This document shows, piece by piece, positions 42,551 through 51,839 of a DNA stretch of 64,000 nt. This stretch comes from Chloroflexota bacterium (lineage in GTDB: Bacteria; Chloroflexota; Dehalococcoidia; JACVQG01; JAHKAY01): the NCBI GenBank assembly GCA_018825785.1, contig JAHKAY010000002.1, positions 1 to 64,000 of the forward strand, given 5' to 3'. The position numbers were made by a program, and so were the translations under genes. Position 1 is the stretch's first letter, and every line of letters starts with the position of its first letter. The notes beneath the pieces are model-generated. The model worked only from the letters and a program-made list of their open reading frames with translations. It had not been told where the DNA came from and did not search any database.

Positions 42551-44281
42551 ATGCGTACCCTCCGCCTGGGCCTTGGCCAGATAAACGCCACTGTTGGTGA
42601 CCTGGGCGGCAATACAGCCAGGATAAAGGAATACATAGACCGGGCCAGGGAACTGGGGGTGGACCTCATCGCCTTCCCCGAGCTGGCCCTCACCGGTTAC
42701 CCGCCGGAAGACCTGCTCCTGAAGCCTCACTTCATCCAGGACAACCTGCGCCACCTCCAGGAGATTGTGGCCCACTCCCAGGGCATAGCTTGTGTGGTGG
42801 GGTTCGTGGATGCCAAAGAGGACCTCTACAACGCCGCTGCCGTTATCCATGATGGCCAGATGGTAGGGGTCTACCACAAGAATTACCTGCCCAACTACGG
42901 CGTCTTTGACGAGAACCGCTATTTCCAGGCAGGGAGGGAGAGCCCCATATACACCATTGGGGGGGTCCATATCGGGGTCAATATCTGCGAGGACATCTGG
43001 TATCCCACTGGCCCCACCACCTACCAGGTCCAGGGTGGGGCGGAGGTGGTGGTCAATATCTCCTCCTCCCCCTACTACGCCGGGAAAAGCCAGCTGCGGG
43101 AGAAGATGCTCGTCACCCGGGCCTCGGACGAGGCCGTCTTCGTCGCCTATATCAACATGGTGGGCGGACAGGATGAGCTCCTGTTTGATGGCCAGAGCAT
43201 TATCGTGGATGAGAGGGGAGTGCTCCTGGCACGGGGCAGGGCCTTTCAAGAAGACCTCGTGGTGGCCGAGTTGGACATTGACCGGGTATTCCACAGCCGC
43301 CTCCACGACCCCCGCCGCCGCAGGGAGAGGCTGGAAGGGAGAAGGCCCCCCCGGATTGTGGTCTCCACCTCTCGCCCTGATACCCCCCGCCCCCCCATTG
43401 CCAACACCATCCACCCCCTGATGGACCCGGTGGAGGAGGTCTACCATGCCCTGGTCCTGGGCACAGGGGACTATGTGAGGAAGAATGGCTTCAAGAGGGT
43501 GGTTATCGGCCTTTCGGGCGGGATAGACTCCAGCCTGGTGGCCGCCATAGCCTCGGATGCCCTGGGGCCGGAGAATGTTACTGGCGTGGCTATGCCCTCC
43601 CCCTACTCCTCCCCCAGGAGCCGGGCCGATGCCAAGGCCCTGGCGGAGAACCTGGGGATAGAGCTCAAGACCATCCCCATCACCCCCCTATACAAACAGT
43701 ATCTCAAGACCCTGGAGCCCCCCTTCAGGGGCACCAAACCGGGGGTGGCCGAGGAGAACATCCAGGCCCGCATCCGGGGCAATCTCCTCATGGCCCTTTC
43801 CAACAAGTTCGGCTGGCTGGTCCTGACCACCGGGAATAAGAGCGAATTGGCTACAGGCTACGCCACCCTCTACGGTGACATGGCGGGGGGCTTCGCTGTC
43901 CTCAAGGATGTGCCCAAGACCCTGGTCTATAAGCTGGCCCAGTTCCGCAACGGAGGGAAAGGGAAATGGAAGCCCATACCCCGGGCCATCTTCCTCAAGC
44001 CCCCCTCGGCCGAGCTTCGCCCCGACCAGAGGGACAGCGATTCCCTGCCCCCATATGAGACCCTGGACCCCATCCTTCAGGCCTATGTGGAGGAGGACCG
44101 GAGCCAGGAAGAGATAGTCACCCAGGGTTTTGACAGGAGGACAGTGGAGCGGGTGGTGGAAATGGTGGACCGCAACGAGTATAAGCGCCGACAGGCCCCC
44201 CCGGGGATAAAGATAACCCCCCGGGCCTTCGGTAAGGACCGCCGCCTCCCCATCACCTCCCGCTACCGCGAGAGCCGGTGA
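42551..44281 (+). CDS. nadE: Glutamine-dependent NAD+ synthetase
   Basis: NadE of 576 residues. The N-terminal nitrilase-type glutaminase domain (about 1-270) has Glu in FPELALTGYPPEDL near 43, Lys in YHKNYLPNYGVFDE near 110 and Cys in NICEDIWYP near 145. The C-terminal synthetase domain (about 290-570) has the pyrophosphatase loop GLSGGIDSSLVAA near 320. It converts deamido-NAD to NAD+ with glutamine as donor. It follows the second glutamine synthetase after 4 bp, a link between glutamine supply and its use. Its end overlaps the amidohydrolase by 4 bp. Confidence 0.96.
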   Translation: MRTLRLGLGQINATVGDLGGNTARIKEYIDRARELGVDLIAFPELALTGYPPEDLLLKPHFIQDNLRHLQEIVAHSQGIACVVGFVDAKEDLYNAAAVIHDGQMVGVYHKNYLPNYGVFDENRYFQAGRESPIYTIGGVHIGVNICEDIWYPTGPTTYQVQGGAEVVVNISSSPYYAGKSQLREKMLVTRASDEAVFVAYINMVGGQDELLFDGQSIIVDERGVLLARGRAFQEDLVVAELDIDRVFHSRLHDPRRRRERLEGRRPPRIVVSTSRPDTPRPPIANTIHPLMDPVEEVYHALVLGTGDYVRKNGFKRVVIGLSGGIDSSLVAAIASDALGPENVTGVAMPSPYSSPRSRADAKALAENLGIELKTIPITPLYKQYLKTLEPPFRGTKPGVAEENIQARIRGNLLMALSNKFGWLVLTTGNKSELATGYATLYGDMAGGFAVLKDVPKTLVYKLAQFRNGGKGKWKPIPRAIFLKPPSAELRPDQRDSDSLPPYETLDPILQAYVEEDRSQEEIVTQGFDRRTVERVVEMVDRNEYKRRQAPPGIKITPRAFGKDRRLPITSRYRESR

Positions 44282-45096
44282 TAGTAGACTTCCATACCCA
44301 CATCGTCTCCCCTGGCATCAGAGAGAAGCGGGAGCTCTACCTGGGCCGGGACCCTTACTTCAGGATGCTCTACTCGGGCGACGCCCGCCTGTCCACGGCG
44401 GAGGACCTGGTAGCCAGTATGGATGAAGCCGGTGTTGATGTCTCGGTGGCCCTGAACCTGCCCTGGGAGGACCGTCGCCTGTTGCAGGAGACCAACGACT
44501 ATATCCTGGATGCCATGGCCCGGTACCCTGCCCGGATAGTGGGCTTTGGTGTCCTGCCTCCGGGCGAGGGGGCATTCAGGGAGCTGGAGAGGCTGCTGCA
44601 GGGGGGGGTAAAGGGGCTAGGAGAGCTGAGCACGGGCCCAGGCTTTGGTCTTGAGGACCTGAAGGGCCTGGCTCCGGTGCTGAAAAGGCACGGCCTACCC
44701 CTGCTCTTCCATACCTCGGAGCCTGTGGGGCACGAATATCCCGGCAAGGGGACCATCACGCCGGGGGTTATCTACCCCTTTCTAACCGCCTTCCCGGGCC
44801 TCACTTTTGTCCTGGCCCACTGGGGGGGAGGGCTACCCTTCTACTCCCTCATGCCTGAGGTGGGAGTGGCCCTGAAGAATACCTATGTGGACACCGCTGC
44901 CACCCGGCTGCTCTACCAGCCGGCCATCTATCCCATGGTTGGCCATCTCCTGGGCTGGGACAAGGTCCTCTTCGGCAGCGATTTCCCTCTCCTGTCTCAG
45001 GCCCGCTCGCTTGAGGAGGTCGCAGCCCTCCGCCTGGGGCAGGAGAAGAAAAAGGCCATCCTGGGTGGGAACGCCCGCCGTCTACTGAAGCTCTAG
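44278..45096 (+). CDS. Amidohydrolase-2 family metal-dependent hydrolase
   Basis: TIM-barrel hydrolase/decarboxylase-type protein of 272 residues. Metal ligands are visible in VDFHTHIVSPG near 3-13 (HxH), LLFHTSEPVGHEYP near 145, AHWGGGLPFY near 178 and FGSDFPLL near 235. This is the layout of the amidohydrolase-2 family, which includes decarboxylases such as 4-oxalomesaconate and aminocarboxymuconate types. Substrate is unknown. GTG start overlaps nadE stop (GTGA), and thpR begins right after its stop. Confidence 0.88.
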   Translation: MIVDFHTHIVSPGIREKRELYLGRDPYFRMLYSGDARLSTAEDLVASMDEAGVDVSVALNLPWEDRRLLQETNDYILDAMARYPARIVGFGVLPPGEGAFRELERLLQGGVKGLGELSTGPGFGLEDLKGLAPVLKRHGLPLLFHTSEPVGHEYPGKGTITPGVIYPFLTAFPGLTFVLAHWGGGLPFYSLMPEVGVALKNTYVDTAATRLLYQPAIYPMVGHLLGWDKVLFGSDFPLLSQARSLEEVAALRLGQEKKKAILGGNARRLLKL

Positions 45097-45678
45097 ATGG
45101 CCGCCATCCGCTCCTTTGTAGCCGTAGAGTTGCCGGAGGCAGTGAAAGCGGCCCTGACAAGACTTCAGGAAGAAGTAAAGACAGGGGGAGGGGGGGTGAA
45201 ATGGGTGGAGCCCAGGGGCATTCACCTCACCCTCAAGTTCCTGGGATATGTGGATGAGGCGAAAGTCCCCGCCCTGGTCCAGGCCCTCACCCGGGCCTGT
45301 GAGGGCTTTGGCCCCTTGGAGGTGGCGCTCAGCGGGCTGGGCGTCTTTCCCAGCCCCTCCCGGCCCCGGGTGGCCTGGGTGGGACTGAGCGGGGGGGTGG
45401 AAACACTCCTCCGCCTCCAGGAGGGGGTAGAGAAGGTCCTCTCCCCCTTCGGTTTCCCCCGGGAGGAAAGGGCCTTCACCCCCCACCTCACTATCGCCCG
45501 CCTGAGGGAGGGTGTCGCCCCCGACGAGGCCAGGGCCTTCGGCCAGGCTTTCCTCAGAGCCTCCCCCGAGTCCGTGAGCTTCAAGGTGGAGGGGATAAGC
45601 CTGATGAAGAGCCAGCTTACCCCTTCCGGGGCCATCTATACCCGCCTGGCCTTCATTCCCTTCCGTGGCCCCTTGTAA
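45097..45678 (+). CDS. thpR: RNA 2',3'-cyclic phosphodiesterase (2H family)
   Basis: ThpR/LigT-type enzyme of 193 residues with the two HxTx motifs of the 2H phosphoesterase family: IHLTLKFLG near 46 and PHLTIARLRE near 128. It opens 2',3'-cyclic phosphate ends of RNA to 2'-phosphate. Length is normal. It starts directly after the amidohydrolase stop, and its last codons hold the -35 box of the next promoter. Confidence 0.93.
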   Translation: MAAIRSFVAVELPEAVKAALTRLQEEVKTGGGGVKWVEPRGIHLTLKFLGYVDEAKVPALVQALTRACEGFGPLEVALSGLGVFPSPSRPRVAWVGLSGGVETLLRLQEGVEKVLSPFGFPREERAFTPHLTIARLREGVAPDEARAFGQAFLRASPESVSFKVEGISLMKSQLTPSGAIYTRLAFIPFRGPL

Positions 45679-45701
45679 AGCCCGGCCTTTTGGGGTATAA
45701 T
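45673..45701 (+). promoter_or_regulatory. Promoter of the zinc-ribbon/comF/hpf run
   Basis: TTGTAA (45673-45678) and TATAAT (45696-45701) with a 17-bp spacer. The -35 box overlaps the thpR stop codon. The next gene begins at 45732 with GGGAGG about 10 nt ahead. Confidence 0.65.
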
Positions 45702-45731
45702 CTCCCCCGATTTTGGTTGGGAGGTGGTCTT

Positions 45732-45944
45732 GTGGAGCAGTTTGTTTTCCCCCGGTGCATAAAGTGCAAGACGGGAGACCTGGTGCCCCTTTCCGACTTC
45801 GGTGGCCAGGGGGCAGCCGTCCATTATAAGGCCTGGGTATGCACCAACCCCGATTGCGGGTTCAATATCAAGATACGTAACGGAGACGTCTATATAAACG
45901 AGCCCATTATGAGCGGGACTGTCCACACCGCCCGCCCCCGATAG
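45732..45944 (+). CDS. Small zinc-ribbon protein
   Basis: Protein of 70 residues with two Cys pairs, FPRCIKCKTG near 5-14 and WVCTNPDCGFNIKIRNG near 33-49, spaced as a zinc ribbon. The rest is beta-rich and short. It resembles small RNA- or DNA-binding zinc ribbons, but its partner is not visible. The GTG at 45732 is chosen because GGGAGGTGG precedes it; an in-frame ATG at 45690 falls within the promoter. Expression probably starts from the promoter at 45673. Confidence 0.7.
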   Translation: MEQFVFPRCIKCKTGDLVPLSDFGGQGAAVHYKAWVCTNPDCGFNIKIRNGDVYINEPIMSGTVHTARPR

Positions 45945-45976
45945 ACCCGTAACAGAAATGCCCATCCTCTAGGGCC

Positions 45977-46681
45977 GTGAGCCTGTCTTTGCTTTGGGCC
46001 CAGTCCCCCGGAAGGGTGTTGGACTTCTTTTTTCCTCGCTGGTGTCTTGGCTGCCGGCAGGAGGGGGCCTTCCTCTGCCCTTCCTGCCTGGCTTGCCTGC
46101 CCCATCTTCTCCCTCCCCTCTGCCCTCGCTGCGGCCAGCCCCAGGCCCTGGAGACCTGCCCCTTCTGCCGGGAGTGGCGGCTGAGTATTGACACCATCCG
46201 CTCCCCTTACTGCTTTGAGGGCCTGGTGCACCAGGCCGTTGTGCTCTTCAAATACCAGAACCTGCGGGCCCTGGCCCCCACCCTGGGCCGCCTGCTCAAA
46301 AACTACCTGGACTCCCACCCTCTGCCCTTTGACGCCATCATCCCCGTCCCCCTCCACCCCCGCAGGCAGAGGCAGCGGGGCTACAACCAGGCCGGGCTGC
46401 TGGCCCGGGAACTGGGCAAACTCGTGGGGATGCCGGTAGCGCAGGGAGCCATCAGGAGGGTGAAGGCCACCCCGCCCCAGGCCCGGTCCCAAAGGCGGGA
46501 GGAGAGACGGGCCAACGTGACCAGGGCTTTCCTCTGCCAGGAAAGGGGCCTGGAGGGCAGGAACTTCCTCCTGGTGGACGATGTCTGCACCACTGGGGCT
46601 ACCCTTGATGCCTGTGCGCAGGCCCTGAAGAAGGCCGGGGCCAAAGCCGTTTTCGGCCTTACTCTGGCCAGGGAGGTGTAA
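45977..46681 (+). CDS. comF: ComF-family phosphoribosyltransferase-like protein
   Basis: Protein of 234 residues. An N-terminal Cys4 zinc finger (WCLGCRQEGAFLCPSC near 22-37 and LCPRCGQP, CPFCREW) precedes a phosphoribosyltransferase fold with the PRPP loop FLLVDDVCTTGATLDA near 194. ComF is needed for DNA uptake in competent bacteria; homologues without competence genes are common, and no other com genes are seen here. GTG start with no strong SD. hpf follows after 3 bp. Confidence 0.9.
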   Translation: MSLSLLWAQSPGRVLDFFFPRWCLGCRQEGAFLCPSCLACLPHLLPPLCPRCGQPQALETCPFCREWRLSIDTIRSPYCFEGLVHQAVVLFKYQNLRALAPTLGRLLKNYLDSHPLPFDAIIPVPLHPRRQRQRGYNQAGLLARELGKLVGMPVAQGAIRRVKATPPQARSQRREERRANVTRAFLCQERGLEGRNFLLVDDVCTTGATLDACAQALKKAGAKAVFGLTLAREV

Positions 46682-46684
46682 ATC

Positions 46685-47218
46685 GTGGAGTTTCACATCA
46701 CCGCTAGAAACCTGGAAGTCACTTCAGAGGTGACGGAATACCTTCAGAAACGCCTTGAGAAGGTCTTCCGCCGCTGGCCAAGGCTCACCCAGGTCAATGC
46801 AGAATTGGCACAGGAGGCCACCCGCAGCGCCCAGGACCGCTTTGTGGCCCAGATAACCCTCAATACCACCAGGGGCACCCTCCTCCGGGGGCAGGTGCGG
46901 GCCCCTGACCTCTTTACTGCCATTGACCAGGTGGCCGACCTTCTGAAACGGCGGGTGGAGCGCTACAAGGGACGGATTGTGGAGAGGAAGGGGGAGGCCG
47001 CTGGAATAGCCCCGGAAGAGGAGGAAGCCCCTCCCACCCCGATAGTAAAGGTCAAGCGTTTCCGCATCAAGCCCATGGACCCGGAAGAGGCCGTGCACCA
47101 GATGGAACTCCTGGGCCATGACTTCTTCCTCTTCTTCAACGAAGCCACCCAGCAGTTCAACGTGGTCTACCGCCGTCGTGGTGGCGGCTACGGCCTTATT
47201 GAACCGGAGATAGGTTGA
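46685..47218 (+). CDS. hpf: Long-form ribosome hibernation promoting factor
   Basis: HPF of 177 residues: an N-terminal RaiA domain (about 1-100, FHITARNLEVTSEVTEYLQKRLEK, quoted part: EFHITARNLEVTSEV) and a C-terminal dimerisation domain (about 115-177, VKRFRIKPMDPEEAVHQME and NVVYRRRGGGYGLIEPE). The long form pairs two 70S ribosomes into inactive 100S dimers during slow growth. GTG start. glyA follows after 34 bp. Confidence 0.94.
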   Translation: MEFHITARNLEVTSEVTEYLQKRLEKVFRRWPRLTQVNAELAQEATRSAQDRFVAQITLNTTRGTLLRGQVRAPDLFTAIDQVADLLKRRVERYKGRIVERKGEAAGIAPEEEEAPPTPIVKVKRFRIKPMDPEEAVHQMELLGHDFFLFFNEATQQFNVVYRRRGGGYGLIEPEIG

Positions 47219-47252
47219 CGCCCCATGGGGTCTGAGATAGACTAGGGTGAAT

Positions 47253-48515
47253 ATGTCTCAGACCAGAGAATGGGCCCGGGAACTCCTGGGGGAAAAGGAC
47301 CCTGAGGCCTTCCACCTCCTCCAGCAGGAGTTGGAGAGACAGAAGAGGACCATAGACCTCATCGCCGCCGAGAACTATGCCTCCCGGGCGGTGCTGGAAG
47401 CCCAGGGCTCTATCTTCACCAATAAGTATGCCGAGGGTTACCCCCGCCAGCGCTACTATGCGGGCTGCGGGGTGGTTGACGAGGCGGAAACCCTGGCCGT
47501 AGAGCGGGCCAAGAAGCTCTTCGGTGCCGAGCACGCCAACGTCCAGCCCCATTCCGGGGCCCAGGCCAATATGGCCGCCTATTTTGCCTGCCTCAATCCG
47601 GGGGATACAGTCCTGGGGATGGGCCTGGCACATGGGGGCCACCTCACCCACGGCTCCCCGGTGAACTTTTCAGGAAGGCTCTATAACTTTATCCCCTATG
47701 GGGTAAGCCGGGAAACGGAGGTTCTGGACTACGCGGAGATAGAGGCCCTCGCCCGCAAACACCGTCCCAGGCTCATCCTGGCCGGGGCCAGCGCCTACCC
47801 CCGCCGCCTGGACTTCGCCCGCTTCCGGGCCATCGCCGACGAGGTGGAGGCCCTTCTCCTCGTGGACATGGCCCACCTGGCAGGGCTGGTGGCGGGGGGT
47901 GTTCACCCCACACCCACACCCCACGCCCAGATGGTAACCTCCACCACCCACAAGACGCTCCGGGGCCCCAGGGGGGGCTTCGTGTTATGTAAAGAAGAGT
48001 TTGCCCGGAAGATAGATGCGGCTGTGTTCCCTGGTATTCAGGGAGGACCGCTGGTGCATGTCATCCTGGCCAAGGCGGTGGCCTTCGCCGAGGCCATGAA
48101 GCCGGAGTTCGCTCGCTACCAGGCCAAGGTGGTTGAAAACGCCCGGTCGTTGGCGAGTGAGCTTCAGGGCCTGGGACTGAGGCCGGTCTCGGGGGGCACC
48201 GACAACCACCTTCTCCTGGTGGACCTCACCCCGGCGGGGATAACCGGTAGAGAGGCAGAAGAGGCCCTGGAGAGGGCAGGGGTAATGGTGAACCGGAACA
48301 TGATTCCCTTTGACCCCCGCCCCCCCCAGCAGACTTCCGGCCTCAGGCTCGGCACCCCTGCCATCACCACCCGGGGGATGGGTCTCCCGGAGATGAAGCT
48401 CCTGGCCCATCTCATCGCCCGGGTCCTGGCCCAGCCAAAGGACAGACAGGTGGAGGCCCAGGTACGCCAGGAGGTGGAAGGGCTCTGCTCCCGTTTTCCC
48501 ATCCCGGGCTGGTAG
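47253..48515 (+). CDS. glyA: Serine hydroxymethyltransferase
   Basis: GlyA of 420 residues. PLP Lys lies in [13 protein letters not shown] near 230; other motifs are [11 protein letters not shown] near 32, [12 protein letters not shown] near 62 and [13 protein letters not shown] near 127. It interconverts serine and glycine, feeding one-carbon units to tetrahydrofolate. ATG 47253 is preferred with AGGGTG upstream; GTG 47247 adds two residues. An Asp/His-type PLP pocket ([15 protein letters not shown] near 205) is intact. Confidence 0.96.
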   Translation: MSQTREWARELLGEKDPEAFHLLQQELERQKRTIDLIAAENYASRAVLEAQGSIFTNKYAEGYPRQRYYAGCGVVDEAETLAVERAKKLFGAEHANVQPHSGAQANMAAYFACLNPGDTVLGMGLAHGGHLTHGSPVNFSGRLYNFIPYGVSRETEVLDYAEIEALARKHRPRLILAGASAYPRRLDFARFRAIADEVEALLLVDMAHLAGLVAGGVHPTPTPHAQMVTSTTHKTLRGPRGGFVLCKEEFARKIDAAVFPGIQGGPLVHVILAKAVAFAEAMKPEFARYQAKVVENARSLASELQGLGLRPVSGGTDNHLLLVDLTPAGITGREAEEALERAGVMVNRNMIPFDPRPPQQTSGLRLGTPAITTRGMGLPEMKLLAHLIARVLAQPKDRQVEAQVRQEVEGLCSRFPIPGW

Positions 48516-48519
48516 GCGC

Positions 48520-48547
48520 TTGCCACCCACAAAACCTGTGATATAAT
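48520..48547 (+). promoter_or_regulatory. Promoter of rpsF-ssb-rpsR
   Basis: TTGCCA (48520-48525), 16-bp spacer and TATAAT (48542-48547), the latter preceded by TGA to make an extended -10. The rpsF start is 18 nt past the -10, giving a very short leader. Confidence 0.7.
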
Positions 48548-48564
48548 GAGGGACGATATCTGAG

Positions 48565-48849
48565 ATGAGAAACTATGAACTGGTGCTGGTGCTAAAGCCT
48601 GAGCTCACTGACGAAGCTCAGGAAGGCTTCCTTCAGAAGGTAGCCCGCTGGGTAACGGAAAAGGGCGGAAGCGTTTCCCAGACCGATAAATGGGGCAGAA
48701 GGAAACTGGCCTATCCCCTCAAGCAGTTCAAGGAAGGAATATATGTCCTCAGCCGGTTCAGCGCTGAGCCCCCGCTCGTCCGAGAGGTGGAGAAGAGCCT
48801 CAGGCTCTCAGAAGAGGTCATGAGGCATCTTGTGGTAAAAGTAGAATAG
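48565..48849 (+). CDS. rpsF: 30S ribosomal protein S6
   Basis: S6 of 94 residues with the family start MRNYELVLVLKPELTDE and core KWGRRKLAYPLKQFKEGIYVL near 46-66 (quoted: WGRRKLAYPLKQFKEGIYV). It binds 16S rRNA together with S18. It heads the standard rpsF-ssb-rpsR cluster. Length is normal, without the acidic C-terminal tail of some species. Confidence 0.96.
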   Translation: MRNYELVLVLKPELTDEAQEGFLQKVARWVTEKGGSVSQTDKWGRRKLAYPLKQFKEGIYVLSRFSAEPPLVREVEKSLRLSEEVMRHLVVKVE

Positions 48850-48868
48850 CGGGGAAATACGGGCAAAG

Positions 48869-49264
48869 ATGGCCAGCTTGAACAAGGTGATTCTTATCGG
48901 CAATGTGGGCAATGACCCCGAGATGCGCTACACACCCGATGGGAAACCCGTTACCTCCTTCAACCTCGCCGTCAGCCGCCGTTACACCACCCGGGAAGGG
49001 GAGCGGCGGGAGGAGACGGAGTGGTTTACGGTAGTCACCTGGAACCGCCTGGCGGAGACCTGCAACCAGTTCCTGGCCAAGGGAAGGCGGGCCTATGTGG
49101 AGGGCCGCCTACGCAGCCGGGTCTGGGAGGGGCAGGACGGCCAGAAGCGCTTCCGCAACGAGGTTATCGCCAACAAGGTGGTCTTCCTGGACCGCCAGCC
49201 CGTCGCCCCAGCGTCTGAGGAGGGTGCCCAGGAGGAAGAGACCGAGGAACTCCCTCAAACCTGA
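48869..49264 (+). CDS. ssb: Single-stranded DNA-binding protein
   Basis: SSB of 131 residues. The OB fold (about 1-108) starts NKVILIGNVGNDPEMRYTPDG and has TEWFTVVTWNRLAETCNQFL and KGRRAYVEGRLRSR. The C-terminus is short and acidic (EEETEELPQT) and lacks the final DDDxPF-like Phe of the protein-interaction tip, which is unusual. It binds ssDNA in replication and repair. It sits between S6 and S18 genes as in most bacteria. Confidence 0.95.
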   Translation: MASLNKVILIGNVGNDPEMRYTPDGKPVTSFNLAVSRRYTTREGERREETEWFTVVTWNRLAETCNQFLAKGRRAYVEGRLRSRVWEGQDGQKRFRNEVIANKVVFLDRQPVAPASEEGAQEEETEELPQT

Positions 49265-49284
49265 AGGGATAGGAAGGAAAGACT

Positions 49285-49581
49285 TTGCAGAGCCGGAGAC
49301 CGAGACCAGGCAGGCCCAGGAGGGAAAAGAAATACACCCCCAAGAAGAGGGCCTGTCCCTTTTGTGCCAACAAGGACTTGGCCATAGACTATAAGGACGC
49401 GGCCATGCTGCGTCGCTACGTCTCCGATAGGGGCAAGATAGAGCCCCGGCGCAGGAGCGCCGCTTGTGCCCGCCACCAGCGCGCCCTGGCGGCGGCCATC
49501 AAGCGGGCCCGTTTCCTGGCCATGTTACCTTATACCCCCGAACATATCCACGGGAGCGGGGGCGTCGGAGCCCGCACCTAG
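49285..49581 (+). CDS. rpsR: 30S ribosomal protein S18
   Basis: S18 of 98 residues from a TTG start with GGAAGGAAAG just ahead. The zinc-binding form is indicated by CPFCANK near 25 and [23 protein letters not shown] near 62-84 (quoted: [19 protein letters not shown]). Core [19 protein letters not shown] is intact. The N-terminus is rich in Arg/Pro. The last gene of the S6-SSB-S18 cluster. Confidence 0.95.
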   Translation: MQSRRPRPGRPRREKKYTPKKRACPFCANKDLAIDYKDAAMLRRYVSDRGKIEPRRRSAACARHQRALAAAIKRARFLAMLPYTPEHIHGSGGVGART

Positions 49582-49593
49582 CTCCCCTCGGCC

Positions 49594-50553
49594 GTGAGCG
49601 GGAAGAAAAGAGCAGCCCCAGGCATCCCGAGAGGCTTCAGCCGTCTTGAAAGGGAGAGAGAAAGCCATCGGCTTATCCTTTTCCTCGGCGCTCTTACCAT
49701 CGCCTCTATCCTGGGGGTGGTGGCCTTTGGATACTATGATTCCCATATCGCCATCCGCACCGAGCCCGTGGCCAGGCTAGAACATCGGGTGCTTACCGCC
49801 GGGGAACTGGCCAGGAGGCTCGCCCTGGCCCACCAGCAGGGCCTGGCCACGAACCAGCTCGCCTATTACGCCCCCGCTATCCTGGACGAGATGGTCAATG
49901 ATGAGTTGGTCAGGGAGGAGGCCAGTCGGCGGGGCCTGGAAGCAAGCCCCGAGGATATAGACCAGGCCCTGCGGGAAAGCCTGGGCCTCAAGGAGGGGGA
50001 GGAGGCCAGCCTCCAGGAGCTCTACCTGAAGCGCCTCCAGGAGCTCAAAATGGACGATCAGGAATACAGGGGCTTTCTGGAGATTAACATTCTGCGCCAG
50101 AAGCTCACTGATGCCCTTGGCTCTGATATCCCTGAGGAAATGGAACAGGTCAATCCTCTGGTCATCCTGGCAGCGGATGAGGCCACGGCAAGGGCCATCC
50201 TGGCCCGCCTGGAGGCGGGAGAGGACTTTTCAGAGCTTGCCAGGAACGAGTCCCTGGACCAGGAAACCAAAGAGAAGGGGGGAGACCTGGGCTGGCTACC
50301 CCGGGGCCTCCGGCCCGAGCTGGAGGAGGAGGCCTTTTCGCTGGAGTTGGGAAAGGTGAGCCAGCCAATCTCCACCCCCCAGGGCTATTACCTCATCAAG
50401 GTGGTGGGCAGGGAGACCCGCCCCCTGGACCCGGATGCCCTGGAGGCCCTGAAGGCCAAGGTCATGGAAACCTGGCTAAATGAGCAAAAGCAGAAAGTGG
50501 TAGATATGCTGGATTCACGAAAGCTTGCCTGGGCGGTGGGGGAGGCCGGGTAA
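49594..50553 (+). CDS. Membrane-anchored parvulin-type peptidyl-prolyl isomerase
   Basis: Protein of 319 residues. A cytoplasmic N-terminus, one membrane helix (about 29-48) and a SurA/PrsA-like N-domain (about 58-185) precede a parvulin PPIase domain (about 188-290: EATARAILARLEAGEDFSELA, KGGDLGWLPRG, VSQPISTPQGYYLIKV). It should help fold exported proteins outside the membrane, such as the lipoproteins seen here. GTG start 12 nt after rpsR. The stop overlaps the hom start by 1 bp. Confidence 0.9.
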   Translation: MSGKKRAAPGIPRGFSRLERERESHRLILFLGALTIASILGVVAFGYYDSHIAIRTEPVARLEHRVLTAGELARRLALAHQQGLATNQLAYYAPAILDEMVNDELVREEASRRGLEASPEDIDQALRESLGLKEGEEASLQELYLKRLQELKMDDQEYRGFLEINILRQKLTDALGSDIPEEMEQVNPLVILAADEATARAILARLEAGEDFSELARNESLDQETKEKGGDLGWLPRGLRPELEEEAFSLELGKVSQPISTPQGYYLIKVVGRETRPLDPDALEALKAKVMETWLNEQKQKVVDMLDSRKLAWAVGEAG

Positions 50554-51839
50554 TGGAGATAGGTATCGGCCTTCTGGGGCTGGGGGTGGTGGGGAGCGGG
50601 GTGGCCCGGGCCCTTGCGGAGAAGTCCCAGGCGCTGGCCCAGGAGGCCGGCTTCCCCCTTGTCCTCAGACATGCCCTGGTGAGAGACCCCAACAAGCCCC
50701 GCGCCCTTTCGCTTCCTCGTGGCGTCCTTACCACCCGGGCCCAGGACATCCTGGAAGATGAGAAGGTCCACATTGTGGTGGAGCTTACTGGCGGGGAAGA
50801 GCCGGCCGTTAGGTATATGGAGGAGGCTCTCAGGCGGGGCAAGTATGTAGTCACGGCCAACAAGGAGGTCATGGCCAAGCATGGCCCCCGCCTTCTGGAC
50901 TTGGCCCGTGCCCATGGGGTGGAGGTCCGCTTTGAGGCCAGCGTGGGCGGGGGTATCCCCCTCATCTCACCTTTCCAGCAGGACCTGGCAGCCAACCGGG
51001 TCAGCGCCATTCACGCTATCATCAACGGCACCACCAACTACATCCTGACCCGCATGGCTGCCGAGGGGCTGGAATTCTCCCTGGCCCTGAAGCAGGCCCA
51101 GGCCCTGGGCTATGCCGAGCCCGACCCCACCAACGATGTGGAGGGCATTGATGCCGCCTATAAACTGGCCATCCTGGCCACCCTGGCCTTTAAGAGCCAG
51201 GTGTTGCCCCAGGAGGTGTACCGGGAGGGCATCTCCAGGCTTTCCTACAGGGACTTCCGCTATGCCCGAGAGCTGGGCTTTGCCATCAAGCTCCTGGCCA
51301 TCGCCAAGGAGCATGACGGGAAGGTAGAGGCCCGGGTCCACCCCGTTCTCCTTTCCCAGGAGGCCCTGCTGGCCAAAGTGGAAGGGGCCTTCAACGCTGT
51401 CCAGGTGGAGGGAGACCTGGTGGGCCAGGTCATCTTCTACGGCCTGGGTGCAGGGGCCTTGCCCACCTCCAGCGCCGTCCTGTCCGACATCCTGAACCTG
51501 GCCAGGAAAATCACCCAGGGGGTCAAGCCCATAGCCAGCCCACCCATCGGGAGAGAGAAGCCCGTCATCCCCATAGAGAACCTGCGCACCCGCTACTATC
51601 TCCGGATGACCGTGGCCGACAGGCCCGGGGTGCTGGCCCAGATATCAAGAGTCCTGGGGGACCTCCAGATAAGCATCGCCTCCGTCATACAAAAAGAGAC
51701 CGATGAGCGGGCGGGGGTGGCGGAGATCGTCATCATGACCCATACTTCTCTCGAGGCCTCGGTGCGCGAGGCCCTCGAGCAGATGGCCCGGCTGGGAGTG
51801 GTGAAAGAGGTCTCCAATTTCATCCGGGTGGAGATATGA
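50553..51839 (+). CDS. hom: Homoserine dehydrogenase
   Basis: Enzyme of 428 residues that reduces aspartate semialdehyde to homoserine for threonine and methionine synthesis. The Rossmann motif GLLGLGVVGSGVARAL is at 5-20, the catalytic region ASVGGGIPLISPF near 130 and KLAILATLAFKSQV near 206. A C-terminal ACT domain (about 350-428, MTVADRPGVLAQISRVLGD) suggests feedback control by threonine. It overlaps thrC by 4 bp. Confidence 0.96.
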   Translation: MEIGIGLLGLGVVGSGVARALAEKSQALAQEAGFPLVLRHALVRDPNKPRALSLPRGVLTTRAQDILEDEKVHIVVELTGGEEPAVRYMEEALRRGKYVVTANKEVMAKHGPRLLDLARAHGVEVRFEASVGGGIPLISPFQQDLAANRVSAIHAIINGTTNYILTRMAAEGLEFSLALKQAQALGYAEPDPTNDVEGIDAAYKLAILATLAFKSQVLPQEVYREGISRLSYRDFRYARELGFAIKLLAIAKEHDGKVEARVHPVLLSQEALLAKVEGAFNAVQVEGDLVGQVIFYGLGAGALPTSSAVLSDILNLARKITQGVKPIASPPIGREKPVIPIENLRTRYYLRMTVADRPGVLAQISRVLGDLQISIASVIQKETDERAGVAEIVIMTHTSLEASVREALEQMARLGVVKEVSNFIRVEI